Origin: Liolophura sinensis
Taxonomy: Eukaryota > Mollusca > Polyplacophora > Chitonida > Chitonidae
Assembly (NCBI RefSeq): GCF_032854445.1
Contig: NC_088295.1
Span: 61,485,249-61,549,248 of the forward strand
Direction of reading: 5' to 3'
DNA: 64,000 nucleotides
Positions 48,051-60,666 of this stretch are shown here, piece by piece. The notes beneath the pieces are model-generated. The model worked only from the letters and a program-made list of their open reading frames with translations, was not told the DNA's origin and ran no database searches. Numbering within the stretch: the first letter of the stretch is position 1; the number at the start of each line of letters is the position of its first letter. The position numbers and the translations under genes are program-made.

Positions 48051-49351
48051 TTTTGAAAAGCTTAAGGTTTTCGTTGTGGTACTTACATTAAAGACGTAAA
48101 ATAATGGTTCCAATGGAGTATTTATCTTCCGAAAAATCAAATAGTGTAATTTATAAATCTGTGAATAGTTCCAGTTACCTGGAAAGAGAGCAGAGCAAAT
48201 ATCTACGTGTACATTACATGACTACTGCAACACCATATAGTTAAAAAAAATCACAAGCTTTCTGTTCTTGAAAGAATATAATCTTGAAAAATTATAACAC
48301 GAGCAAAATTAGATTTGCGTAGTTACATGTATTTATTAATATGTATTTATATTGCTGACGGTAACAATGGCTATCTATCTAAAAGGAGGTAATATTGAAT
48401 TTTTCACTCGTACCTTGCTGAAATGAAGGCTACCAAAGTATGTCGACAAATGTTTAGAATAATTATTGTAATATGATGACAGCAAAGTTTCTCCAGTTTG
48501 ATGGAAAAGTGACGAGCTGAACACCTGAAACCAGACATAAATATAAGATGTGCATTGGACTGGGACGCATCTTAAAAGTGTTTTGCTGACCAGGGACGTT
48601 GACTGTCTGATCAGAGTGATAAATACGCTTATCTGTTATCTCAAGTGAAAGCCACCTCCGCCTAGCCCCAATAAATGTACAGGTATTAAAAAACCGGTGG
48701 ACGAGATTGGACGATAATTCGTGGGGTTGAAGAATGTGCCTGTACATATACATATGTGTGCCTGAATTATCTCCCTTGGGTGCAGCCGTTGTTAGTTACC
48801 ATAAAAGTCTGCCACTACATATACATGGAAAAAAATGATATAGAGCACAGTTATCAGGGAAAAATATGCAAAAAAACAACAAACAAATAAAGATTTGAAT
48901 GCCAAGAATATGAAGATCGGCACTGGGGATGTCGCACTGACGGGCAATTCACACGGAGTAGCTATGTTGTGGAAGCCCTTATGAACTTGGCCAGTCACTG
49001 GCGCTGAAAGCGTCACGTGATAATTGACTGTCACGTAAAAAACCTATTGGCTCTCGATTGTCAGTGTGGTTTCTTATAGTGGATAGACAGATGCAATAAA
49101 TTGGATTTTGCGGTTAGTTTAAGTGTTAAACTAATTCATTTTCAACTACACATTCATGAGCAAGGAACTGAGAACGGCTGCCATGTCACAATGCGTACAT
49201 GTTGGGCAGGATACTGCAGTAACTTGTCAGGGTGAGGTGGCAATAAAACCGCCTCGGAAGAGTCACTGCTTGAAAAAAAAATATTGTGACTTTGCATTAT
49301 ATTTCCTAGGCGAAGTCAGGTTCGTTACGAAAATATTTTCCCCAAATCTGA

Positions 49352-49561
49352 ATGAAAGAGTTTATTATCAATCAGAAGGTCGTGCTATGCTGGGTAAATT
49401 CCCAGAAGTCGGTACAGCCAGCTGGGAGAAAACTTGCACCCATCCTCAAGGGCGAGCAGGGCCACAAAAACACGACACTTGTGTCCACGAATATCGCCCT
49501 GGCTGTGAAGACTAAAAGAAACATCAGCGATTTGAACAGAGCTGATACTGCTTGGTTGAGT
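49352..49561 (+). pseudogene. Possible remnant of a pogo/Tigger-like DDE transposase
   Basis: The frame starting MKEFIINQK contains GRKLAPILKGEQGHKNTT and LVSTNIA. These loosely resemble the segment of DDE_1 transposases after the first Asp (K.KQVG.ITS.ERG..TTVV...NA). The catalytic residues are not visible, the overlapping frame (49156-49515) is open too, and no TIRs were found. A weak call from pattern only. Confidence 0.15.
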
Positions 49562-49833
49562 ATCACATACATTTGTTTGTATTTTCTTTTTGTCACATTG
49601 TTTAATACCATGGTACGGGAGAGCTCCTAGGTTTTGTGACGTTACTCTGGATAGCTATAACATGGCATGATGGCGTCACCATCAGCGTTTAGGGACTACT
49701 ACTTTATCACTTAATTCAACTTTAGTGGCTGGTTTTGTGTTCACTTTAAGGTTAACGGTGATAGTTTTTTTTTCAATTTGGCAATTAAAATTCTGAAATA
49801 AGTCAAAATTAACACATTTTGGATAAATACACA

Positions 49834-50055
49834 CATGGATTTATGAAAACTGTACTGATTCTAACCGAAGGATTTCAATCCTTTCGTTCATGGATTTATG
49901 ACAACTGTACTGATTCTAACCGAAGGATTTCAATCCTTTCGTTCATGGATTTATGACAACTGTTCTGATTCTAACCGAAGGATTTCAATCCTTTCGTTCA
50001 TAGATTTATGAAAACTGTACTGATTCTAACCGAAGGATTTCAATCCTTTCGTTCA
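49834..50055 (+). repeat. 55-bp tandem repeat carrying a hairpin, 4 copies
   Basis: Each 55-bp unit has 'catggatttatgaaaactgt', 'actgattctaac' and a near-palindrome 'cgaaggatttcaatcctttc' that forms a 9-bp stem. Units differ by one to three bases. Confidence 0.9.
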
Positions 50056-50276
50056 TATTAAGGTTACAAAGCTTCATATTTCTCTAACAAATCTGCATGG
50101 AATGGTCTGTTGCAATGAAACCAAAGCACATGTAATTTAATAGTATAAACAAAACTCAATTTAACAGAAAATGGCCACGTGTACATCTAACAACAAAGGC
50201 ATAAGAAAAAGTATCCTGATGGGAAGTGCCATTTGTTGTCTTTAGGGCTTGATTTCTTCATGCTTTATTGAATGAA

Positions 50277-50476
50277 TGAGTGACTGAGTGCTTGGTTTTT
50301 AAACGTCTTACTTAATTTTTCAGTCATTTGACGACGAAGGAATCCTTAGAGTGCTTGTAATGTGCCTCCTTGTTGCAGGACGCATTTCCACCGCTCTTTT
50401 ACCTAGTGCTGCTTCACTGAGGCGGCTTACCGCCCCCGAAGCGGACGCTCTACCAACTGTGCTATCGGGGCCGGTT
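50277..50476 (-). repeat. SINE2 with tRNA-like head
   Basis: Reverse orientation. The head at the right end reads 'ggccccgatagcacagttgg', 'tagagcgtccgcttcggggg' (A box TGGTAGAGCG). The tail side has 'gtcatttgacgacgaaggaa' and 'gcttggtttttaaacgtctt'. It shows the family derives from a tRNA. Confidence 0.75.
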
Positions 50477-50835
50477 CGTTATTAAATGAACCCGAGTATT
50501 AACATCTTGAACTTCAGTGCTTGATTGCACCATGTTCTCAAGTAGGTCTAGCTATAAGTGTAAGTAGATCAGTGTCTTAAGTGTGGTTCTCTCCAGGCAA
50601 AGGTCGTGCTTTGAGGACATGTGACTTATATAGTGCAGACTGATTACTCCTATTGCTATCACAGCTAGCCTTGATCTTATATTTGTAAGGCATATACCTT
50701 CGCTGCATAATGTTACTGCAATAAAGCCTACGGCATAGTATCAGACAGACACCGTCCTTCAAAGAAGCCGAATAACTGAAAATACTACGCCATCGCGACT
50801 GGTAAGTGCTTCTGAGTATATAAACTACACTTACA

Positions 50836-51064
50836 GTGCGATAGCGCAACTTAATGACCCAGGAGCCTCTCACCATTGTGGTCGCTGTGAGTTCAAGTCT
50901 AGCTCATGCTGGCGTCCTCCCCGGTCGTACATGTGAAGGTCAGTCAGCAACCTGCGGATGATCGTCAGTTTCCTCGGTTTCCTCCAACCATAGTTCGGAC
51001 CACCGTCATATAACTGAAATGTTCTTGAGTACGACGTAAAACACCAATGAAATAAATAAATAAA
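50836..51064 (+). repeat. SINE1, nearly full length
   Basis: 'taatgacccaggagcctctc', B-box 'gtgagttcaagtctagctca', 'tcagcaacctgcggatgatc', 'gagtacgacgtaaaacacca' and an (aaat)n tail; only the extreme head is lost. Confidence 0.88.
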
Positions 51065-51509
51065 TTAAACATTTAGATAACAGAACATTACAAGGGTTAA
51101 AAATCAATTGCACAAGAAGTGAAGACAGTGATCTTCAAACTAACAGCTATCTTTAGAAGTCGAAGGTGTCGGACTAACGTAATGAAATTAGAACAAGCAA
51201 AACGAAAATGTAGTGAAAACTTTGAAACGTAGAAAACATATTTATCAATGACTTAATGAGATACAGAGTGACAAATAAGAATGGCACAGCATTCTGGAAA
51301 ATTCAAAAATTAGAAGAAAAAAGGCTACACATTTGGCCCCAACAGTCTGTGCGTTATATTGACATATACATGTATATGCGGATAACATATAAACACAGAG
51401 TGCCCCTAATATCTACAATGTCGACAGGGCGTTCGATAATGATTACAGCCATACCGCATTCTACATCAAAGGTTACTCTTTCATTGCTTTCGTTTATTAG
51501 AAAGACCAA

Positions 51510-54500
51510 ATGGGTAGGTCAGACGAAGGCGTTGAGGCTGACAAATTCCCGGATATCAACAAAACAGGAGACAAATCCGTCCAGGTAAATATGATGTCTT
51601 AAGGAATCACGTTAACAATTGTGAACTAGAGGTTCTTGTTAACATGGTGAAATTGAATTGTTTTGTTTTTTCCAAAACCCAACGATTCCGAATATATTCG
51701 AGAAATGACTTCTTTTCAGTTTTCTTTTGATTTACAAAACTCAGTAGAGATTAAAAATAGTTGCATGAAAATGACGATGGTTGAGGTGGTGTAACAGTTT
51801 TACTTGTAAACATCCAAATACAAATCCTTCCTTCTAATTTATGAAGCAAAAAAAGTTCACCTACTGGTGGAATCCTATTTTATATTACTCTGTTACCTGC
51901 TTTTCATTTAACCCTGTTCCTGAAGCTTGTCGAAGACAGAGGGCCTTCGAGTCATGCCGGAGGGCTGACGATCTTCACAGCGGCTGTGTTCATGGTGGGG
52001 GAAATGGCTGGGTCTGGGGTACTCGCTCTACCACAGTCATTGGACCAAGCAGGTAGCTGCTCTCTTATATTACTCCCATATCACTACTACTCTCTCACGG
52101 ATATTCAGTGGGTAATCTCAATTCACCGCCATTCTATATTCAGCAGCACAGACATTCAAAATCGAGAAGTTTGTATTGATAGTACACAATAGCAGCCGAT
52201 CTTACTAACCCCGTTCATGCTGGCTTCTCCTCTGGTCATACTTGGGTAGGTCTGCAAGTAACCTGTGGATGATTATGGGTTTCCACCGGCTCAACCCTGT
52301 TTCCTCGCACCATTATTCAGCGACAACATTGACACTATGTTTTTTCCGATCACTTTTTCTACAGTTTTCATTAATTTATAACTTACTGTACGACTAAAAT
52401 AAACAACATGTATAGGTTTACCGGCTTCGAAGGTTATCTGTTCAAAACCATGTGAATAACCCAGTCAAGATGACCACCAAAAGCGTAGATATCTCGTTTT
52501 TCTTCCCTTAGATACAAATGCGTACGTATTTGTCCACAGATCCACAGTGCCGCCTTATACTACGTCACGAAAGTTGACGGGGTTGTGTTTTTACCCAACA
52601 GGTTGGATTGGCATGTTACTAATAGTGGGCTGCTCTATCCTGTCCGCTTACACTGGAAAAATTTTAGGCGAATCTTGGATTATGATTCAAGATAGATATC
52701 CACAGTACCAGGGTCACATGAGGTATCCTTATCCAGCTATTGGTCAAGTAACTTACGGAAAGCCGGGAAGGTAAGCTGGAAGAGATGCCCAACTTAACTG
52801 TCTATCATTTCCTCTTTGGTGAGCTCTGCAAATTTGTGCTGAAAAGATATGCTGAAACAAATATATTGCAAATGTTATCTATTTAGACAGCCATATTAAC
52901 TTGAGGATAAGGCGGTCTTTTTCAAGAATTCTGTAAAAGGCCTAAATGTTGATATTTCATATGTAATTTAACACCTTGTCAACCATTTGGACATTCCGGT
53001 GTTGAGCGTTAAACATATAATTTCAGGTATTTGGTGTCTTTCTCCGTCAACTTTACCATGCTTGGTGGATGCACCGTTTTCTTGTTACTAGCAGCGGAGA
53101 ATATACAGGATCTGATCAAAGATGTGGGCCATAACATATCCTTTTGTTATTGGCTCCTCTTGGTAGCCGCCATGTTGCTTCCGGTCACGTGGTTGGGGAC
53201 TCCGAAAGATTTCTGGTAATAAAGCACTTTCACGAATGGAAATACTGTATCTCTTACCAATTACATGTAACGATTCCTGGGAGATCTCATCCAATTTCCG
53301 CATATGCATTTTTCTTTGCTCTCCACATTTCGTTGTCCTGCGTAGACTGATAGCCTGTAATCAATAAGTCTGTGAGTTCGAATCCAGCTCTCGCTGGTCT
53401 AGTTGTAAACTTACGTCAGGAACAAAAAAAAAACGATAACCGTTGTCATAAAAAACAAAGGAAAACAGGAACAACACAAATAACAGAAGAGCCTCGTATT
53501 TTGTTCTTCAAATTGATCCATTATCTAGTATCTTACAAAGAAACATACCAGTGTCATTCTTCAAGTAATAGTAGTCGTTTGTGTTTGTTTAAATCTAGGT
53601 TTGTAGGCGTCGGAGCAGCAGGAGCCACATCGGTAGCCTGTGTCGTACTAGTCTCTAATATGATTTACGACGGAGTTCAGCGAAGGGAGGTCGTGCAGCA
53701 TTCGTCGCCGTCTTTCACATATTTCTTCATGGCGCTAGGTACAATTAGTTTCGCATTTGGGGGTCATCCTGCATTTCCCACTTTTCAGACGGACATGAAG
53801 AACCAGAAGAAGTTCGGGCACGCTGTCTTCCTGGCATATTTGAGTGAGTTTTCAAATGATTTTAAAACTAACTCAACATTATTATTCATTTTTTACCTTA
53901 TTATATACTATCAGCCTGGCAATTGCCTACAAAGGGTTTTAATCCTAACTTTTGAGTCTCAAGTCAGGATATTGATATAAAGCAGTAAGTAAACCCCTCA
54001 GCTCTACCAGTTAAAGCCATGTCTAATCCCCAGAATAGATACTTGTATGATCCCAATATGTTTGGTACAGAGAGTAAAACATTCAACGGCAAGGTGAATT
54101 CCCCTACAGTAGTGAGGCAGAGTGACACATTGTTTCTGGTAATGGTTACCTGCATCTTTCCATCATCACTGAAAACTGTTGACCGCTGCTTTTTACATGA
54201 ATTCGTCCTAATTTCGAACTACTAGTATATATACATTTACCTGCTCGTTCTATGTTTGTGTTGAGTTTAATGAATTGGTATTGTGGCTCGGAAGGTCCAT
54301 TTTGATTGACAGCTGGTATACGAATGTCTTTGATTTCTAAATATGGCTATGTGAGAACCGAATAACCCTTGCATGTTGTAACAGTTGTGTTGACGATGTA
54401 CCTGCCTGTCTCCGTGGCCGGTTACTTTGTGTACGGTCGTGACGTCAAGGCTAACATCTTGCTCACAGTGTCGCACGGCCCCATGTTGTACATCGTCCAG

Positions 54501-56452
54501 ATCCTCATCACAGCTCATCTCCTCTTCGGATTCATTATAGTACTGAATCCGGTCTCTCAGGAAATGGAAGAGGTTCTGAGAGTCCCAAAACGTGAGTGAC
54601 CAAGCTGACTTCTCAAAATGTCTAAAATGTTATTTTTTACTTAGCATTTCCCGAGTGAATAATTTAACCAACAAAATAAGGAACAAGCATATGGAGTTCA
54701 CCAGCCCTCTAGGCCCTACAAAGGGCAATAAATTTTTACCTCTCGGAATTATAATCTTCTATCTACACTTCAGTGAATTTAAAAAATAGAAATCCCTAAG
54801 AATAATCATAGCTGGTACTGTTATTCAAGTGGATGCGAAGTCGGGAGACCCTGGCTCAAACCCGAGTCAGGTCATACCAAAGACTTCAAAAGTATCAGTA
54901 TAATGTGACTGGGCGATGTATCATGTCTTGTGTTTTCAGCATGATACTTTAGTGGCGACAGCACTTTAGGGGCATGAACTAGCCCTGCCACAAGAAGACA
55001 CAGTGTATACACACACATAATGACTCCTCGTCGTCATATGACGACAAATTGTTATGTACGACATTAAACCCCAAGCATTCATTCATTCATTCAGAGCACC
55101 GCCCGTCCACGGATTACAAGATTTGCTTCCTTTTACATGTACAGGGCTAGTAAGCGAATTCATTAAAAAACATAATACATCTAACAACAGCCAGAATTGA
55201 TTTCTCTTCTGTAAAATGAATAAAATCTGGGCCAAGGAAGCCATCCGATGTCCAGTTTTATGGTGATTCACTCAAAAGGTATTACGCATACATCATTTAA
55301 CATGTAAACGTTCCTCGATTGTTCACTTTCATACTTGCCTGAAGATCACCCACAATCTTTGTTTTGTACAGAAAGAGTATTATACAAAATTTAAAAGTAG
55401 TAAATGTTTTCGGAAAACAATTTTTTTTGTTTGGTTTAAGAGCATATTAAAATCTGAATTATCTTATTTTTTGAAAACGCGCTGGAGACAAAATATATTG
55501 GCATAGTTGATCCATCACTGAGCATACACTGATTGTCTGGCATTTGTGATATTTGGCTATTTATTTGCCTTCCTTTCTCCCCCAGACTTCACTTGGAAGA
55601 GGTGTGTTGTTCGGACACTAATGGTGGTCCTCGTGTTGTTTGTGGCAGAGACAATCCCACGATTTGGGGGTGTCCTGGCTCTCGTCGGTGGCTCTACTGT
55701 TACACTATTGGCGTATGTCCTTCCTCCAATGTTTTACCTGAAGCTGTGTACCATGAAAGGCGATTGGGACAGTGTGTAGGTATACTCATTATCTGTGTTG
55801 TTTTCAAGGTTTTCTGTTGTTTTTGATAGAAACATTTGTATGTGCTTTATCCTCAAAGGACTATTAACGTATTTCCAGCTATGTCCCATGAAGGCCTCCT
55901 TAGCGTAACCCTTTGCAAGGGGGATGTGTCCCGAGTATCACTACAGTCTCACTAGACGTTATAATTTCGCATCCACTTTTCACATTTATTTTGTCTCTTT
56001 TCTGTATGATCAATACCCCTCTAGCTGAATGATAGATGTCGAGATAAAACAGCACTTTACTGAGGTAAATTGACAGGAGACCGTATTTCACCGATTACAG
56101 TGTGCGTGTGAACATTAGCCAGCCATCAGTCTGGGGCTTCAGGTGTGGTTTTACGCGCTGTGCTGTATGTCCTAATTATAATGTATATATTTTTTAATTT
56201 GTACCATACTTTATATGTTTTCTTTAACCTGAAAGCAAAAAATGTAATATTGTAAATTGTATATAATACAGCATTGTTTTATATTGTTTCAGACACGTGC
56301 CATTTCATATAAAGGTGATGAACTGCGAGATCCTGATAGTAGGCGTTGTAGCTGGAATAGCGTCCACCTACTCGGCCGTCACGGACTTAACTGCTCCTGG
56401 TTCATTTACATTACCTTGTTATGTAAATATGACCTCGGCAGAGGGCCATTGA
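51510..56452 (+). CDS. AAAP-family amino-acid transporter, paralogue C
   Basis: Complete gene: exons 51510-51584, 51926-52052, 52602-52770, 53027-53215, 53599-53843, 54385-54591, 55586-55775, 56293-56452, 453 aa, with the same intron phases as A and B. Exons 2, 3, 4, 6, 7 and 8 have exactly the lengths of those in B (127, 169, 189, 207, 190, 160). Motifs match [15 protein letters not shown] in TM1, [12 protein letters not shown] in TM2, [78 protein letters not shown]. The N-terminal 37 residues are hydrophilic and differ from B. The acceptor of exon 2 is a slightly weak 'ttcctgaag'. It is in tandem with B, 6.5 kb downstream, and most likely its duplicate. Role: amino-acid transport across a cell or vesicle membrane; substrate unknown. 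Intact throughout. Confidence 0.93.
54838..55095 (+). repeat. SINE2 reference copy, in intron 6 of transporter C
   Basis: Starts with a B-box-like 'ggctcaaacccgagtcaggt'. It continues 'cataccaaagacttcaaaag', 'cagtataatgtgactgggcg', 'gcatgatactttagtggcga', 'cgtcgtcatatgacgac', 'gtacgacattaaaccccaag' and ends in (cattcatt)n. Confidence 0.85.
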
Positions 56453-58820
56453 TAAATTGTTACTGGTAGATTCATATGGGCGCCTTATACAATGGCTGTG
56501 AATGAATAAGTGCTGGGGTTTTACGTCGTACTTAACAATTTTTCAGACATATGATGACGAGCCACGTTTGGGTATATACATGTATAAAATCTTCGATAAA
56601 AAAGGTTTTGAAAGCCACCAATTCATTCCATTTTATAACCTGCTTTGTCTTTCATCCTTTCTCGAAGATTTAAAGGAACACAGAAATCTGGGAGGGCATG
56701 GAATGTGCATTGGAACCTACGAAACTTACGTTGACACCCATGAAATATTACATGTACGTTGACAGCCAAGATTTGCACGTTTTCACACATGGCACTTACA
56801 CTGACACCAATGATATGCATGTTTTTCACCCAGCAATGTCAAATCTTTATAGTGAAAGGGTACAGGAAATTGAGGTAAACGTTGGTCTAAGACAACAAAA
56901 AACTATTCTCAAAACTTAATACATTTTAAATGATTGAATAAACCCTGGCTTAAACTTCCTGGCCTAAGGCTCAGCCGAATCATCCTACAGGCTTAATTCA
57001 CTGAACCAGCGAGAACCTGTTGACTACACATCTTTATCACGTCTTTGTATCTGACCATAAAGGGATACAGAATCGACGCTGATTGGCTGACAGTGGAGAT
57101 AGGGTTTAAACCCCCAGCTGTACCTAAAATTCGGCTGAGACTGGATATAGCCTGGATTTATATCTCCCTCACACGAGACAATCAGAAACGATTCTATATT
57201 CCTTTAAGAGTGACAGCATTTGATCCTGATTGTTCAAGAGTTGATATTTTTATACGAAACAGCGTCCGCATTTCACTGTCACCATTACCAGTCAACAGAT
57301 GAAGAAGTGAATGACAACCCGATTAATGTTCCAGTCATATATTGATGATAGATAAAGTTTTGACACCTGGAGGTAGAGGAGGTCATCACCAAGAAGTATT
57401 TGTGGTGGATGAAGTCCTTTAATCCTCGCAGGCGGGTGGATTAACTGCTGATATATGAAGATTGAACAGATAACAAGAATATGTAAATAAAGAACTGACC
57501 GAACTGTTTAATCTATTTTACTTATTTATTTATTGATTTTTTTAGTAATTTAGTTAGTTAGCTAGTTAGTTATATAATGCCCTGAATCCCCACGTATAGG
57601 ACGGCAGTCAGTTCTGAGGGTTGAAAACGGAATAAACTGGACGTGTGACATACGTAATTTTGTTAAAAGGCAAGCTCTCTCCAACAAACTCCACTAACAC
57701 AATACAATTTGATCAGGCATCGAGGAAGCTTAGTCCACGAACAAAATCCTGATTTATGCAACGAAAGGCCTGTAATCCTAAACATCCCTGAATTCGACAT
57801 TGCAATTTGAAAAAATATGAACAGAGTCTGTGTTTGCATGTCCCTTCACTACATTTAGAGACTACAGTTTTTGTCGAAATACTTTTATTCCAAATATTTT
57901 GTAGTGATAAGTGAGAAATATTCCATACTGAGAATATACATTTTGTCGAGTCCCAGTACTCAACGAACGTTGTGCATAACATAGCCTTGAATCTATGCGT
58001 CGTATACCAGCCATCAATGAATATGGACGTTTCAGGTCAATAATCGCAAGGTCAGTCCCCATATCCATACAAAAAAGTGCACTTCTAAAAAAAAAACATG
58101 CAATGAGAAGCAGTCAGCAGTTTCAATGATGCTGGAAAGGCACAAGGGATGTTCTAGGCGAATAAGTAAAATCAGTATTCAAATCGTGTATCACTTTAGT
58201 GCTCTGATTCAGTGATTTTATCGATTTCATCGGTGGTGTAGTCCGCTAATTATAGACCTGATCACGCTTAGTGGGTGACCTTTCCCACAAAACTGTGAAA
58301 AGCTTGGTCATCTGCTAAATATAAGCCCTAATTGATCTCGGAGCCATGCCGTCATACGTTTCTCACTGTTCCAGCTATCTGGAATGTTTGAACACAGCCG
58401 TCGCTTGTGAACTGCGGCTTGAAGTCAGAAGACTTGCCTCCTACAAGGCGAGATGAGGTTGTTTCGGCCACCAATAACCATCGCATTTCTTCTTGAAAAA
58501 GGCTTGTTCTAGAAATCTCTGTGAGTTTATCTGACGTAAGAAAATACTATGTTCTTTGAGTATCAACACAACAGTGTAACTAACTGTATGATTGGCAGCT
58601 GCGAGAACTGATATCCGTGTAAAGTTACGATTTAATAAACATATGTTTCTTCACCTACACACACAACTAAAAACTTTTTAAAAATAAGCTTTTATAGAAC
58701 ATTATCAAAAACTAGTTGTCCTATGTATTTATTCAAAGAAAAGTATTAAAGGACAAGACACCAATTGGCAAAAACATAATTCAATCCAAAAAAGGATACT
58801 TACGCTTTTTAAAAGTATAG

Positions 58821-59080
58821 GGGACCTCCGCGGCTCAGTTGGTTAGCGCGCTAGCACAGCGTAATGACCCAAGAGTCTCTCACCAATGCGGTTGCTGTGA
58901 GTTCAAGTCCAGCTAATGCTGGCTTGCTCTCCGGCCGTAAATAGGATGGTCTGCAGCAACCTGCGGGAGGTTGTGGGGTTTTCCGGGCTCTGCCCGGTTT
59001 CCTCCCACCATAATGCTGGCCTCCGTCGTGTAGGTGAAATATTCTTGAGTACGGCGTAAAACACCAAACAAATAAATAAA
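58821..59080 (+). repeat. SINE1 reference copy, full-length tRNA-derived
   Basis: The head 'gggacctccgcggctcagtt', 'ggttagcgcgctagc' holds the A box, and 'gtgagttcaagtccagctaa' the B box of an RNA polymerase III promoter. The body contains 'gggctctgcccggtttcctc' and 'ccaccataatgctggcctcc'; the tail is 'gagtacggcgtaaaacacca' plus (aaat)n. Confidence 0.93.
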
Positions 59081-59932
59081 ATCAAATCTGAAAGTATCAT
59101 ATTTTATTATTTTAATGAGATTTCACCGAATAACATGTAGAATAAAATGACAATACTACACAAATGGCTGGTGTGAGCCGGGGCAGCCATCTTGAGAATT
59201 TTGTAAACATTTAATAGAGGTCGAAATCACCTGCACCTCAACCCCTTCGAAGGCTATGAACCAGGAACACCCTGGATGTGCATCTGCAGCTAGAATATTT
59301 AAACAAGGTTGCTGGAGCTAATTGTAAATGATACAGTAGGCCTACTGTATCAACAATTCAAACAGTGGAAGAAATATTCTTCCAGTATGTCCAATTTCCG
59401 AGAAAATTATATTTATCACTTGAGCCTTCTTCGCAACTTTTTGCAAGTCCAAAACTTTTATCCGCCATAGACTACTGTTTAGACTGTTAAACGGAAACTA
59501 CCTTGGACGTTAGAGAGTCAGAGTAAACGTGACGTCACCTTGCTATAGATAATAGAGACATGCTGAAGCTGTGTCAAGACGAAGTTTCACTAAACTTTTA
59601 CTGGGTTTAAAAAATCTTTAAAAAAAGTATTTAATGCCGGTTAAAGATACTTTGTTGTAGTCTTTTAGCGGGCATGAAGATTAGCCAGGTGCTGTATTTC
59701 ACATTCAGTAAAAAGGACAGGGTCTTACGAATACGTGTTAGCAGGTATTTTCCAAAGTGCTAGAGGGACAGCCAACAAACGGTTTTGAAGTGTACCGCAA
59801 TATATATTATGCAGAGTGTATTTTCCATTCGGATTGACTAATAAATTGCCTTTTTTTTTTTCACTTAGGTAGCAGCGATCGGGTTTATGGGTTGAGGAAA
59901 CAAAAGAGTCCAGAGTAAGCTGGGGAGATACT

Positions 59933-60666
59933 GAGTGCAATGGTATGTAGTAATAATCATTTGTCTGAGTGACGTGATACTGAGTCCAATTGTATGTAGT
60001 AATAATCATTTGTCTGAGTGACGTGATACTGAGTGCAATGGTATGTAGTAATAATCTTTTATCTGAATGAAGTTGTACTGAGTCCAGTGGTATGTAACTA
60101 CAATCATTTGAGTGCAATGGTATGTAGTAATAATCTTTTATCTGAATGAAGTTGTACTGAGTCCAGTGGTATGTAACTACAATCATTTGTAGTTACTGAG
60201 TGCAATGGTATGTAGTAATAATCATTTGTCTGAGTGACGTGATACTGAGTGCAATGGTATGTAGTAATAATCTTTTATCTGAATGAAGTTGTACTGAGTC
60301 CAGTGGTATGTAACTACAATCATTTGTCTGAGTGACGTGATACTGAGTGCAATGGTATGTAGTAATAATCATTTGTCTGAGTGACGTGATACTGAGTGCA
60401 ATGGTATGTAGTAATAATCTTTTATCTGAATGAAGTTGTACTGAGTCCAGTGGTATGTAACTACAATCATTTGTCTGAGTGACGTGATACTGAGTGCAAT
60501 GGTATGTAGCAACAATCTTTTATCTGAATGAAGTTGTACTGAGTCGAGTGGTATGTAACTACAATCATTTGTCTGAGTGACGTGATACTGAGTGCAATGG
60601 TATGTAGCAACAATCTTTTATCTGAATGAAGTGGTATGAGTGCAATGGTATGTAACTACAATCATT
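59933..60666 (+). repeat. 49-bp tandem array with two unit types, ~15 copies
   Basis: Unit types: 'tgagtgcaatggtatgtagt...tgtctgagtgacgtgatac' and 'tgagtccagtggtatgtaac' or '...ttttatctgaatgaagttgtac'. The two alternate in an irregular higher-order pattern. Confidence 0.9.

Larger units (their letters stand above)
45034..51509. other. Intergenic between transporters B and C, minisatellite-rich
   Basis: No gene recognised. In order it holds the 31-bp array, the 21-bp array, an (AT)n tract, a SINE1 fragment, the 55-bp hairpin array, a SINE2 and a SINE1. A weak transposase-like ORF is at 49352-49561. Confidence 0.6.

Noticed and set aside
49834-50055. CRISPR array
   Set aside because: The 'spacers' between palindromes are the same sequence in every unit; it is a 55-bp tandem repeat in a eukaryotic genome.
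53372-53980. 202-codon ORF as a separate gene
   Set aside because: Only 53599-53843 is coding (exon 5 of transporter C); the rest is intron read-through.
58821-58910. Functional tRNA gene
   Set aside because: A and B boxes are present but the segment does not fold as a complete cloverleaf and continues into a SINE body with an (aaat)n tail; same for the heads at about 37200-37276 and 50430-50476.
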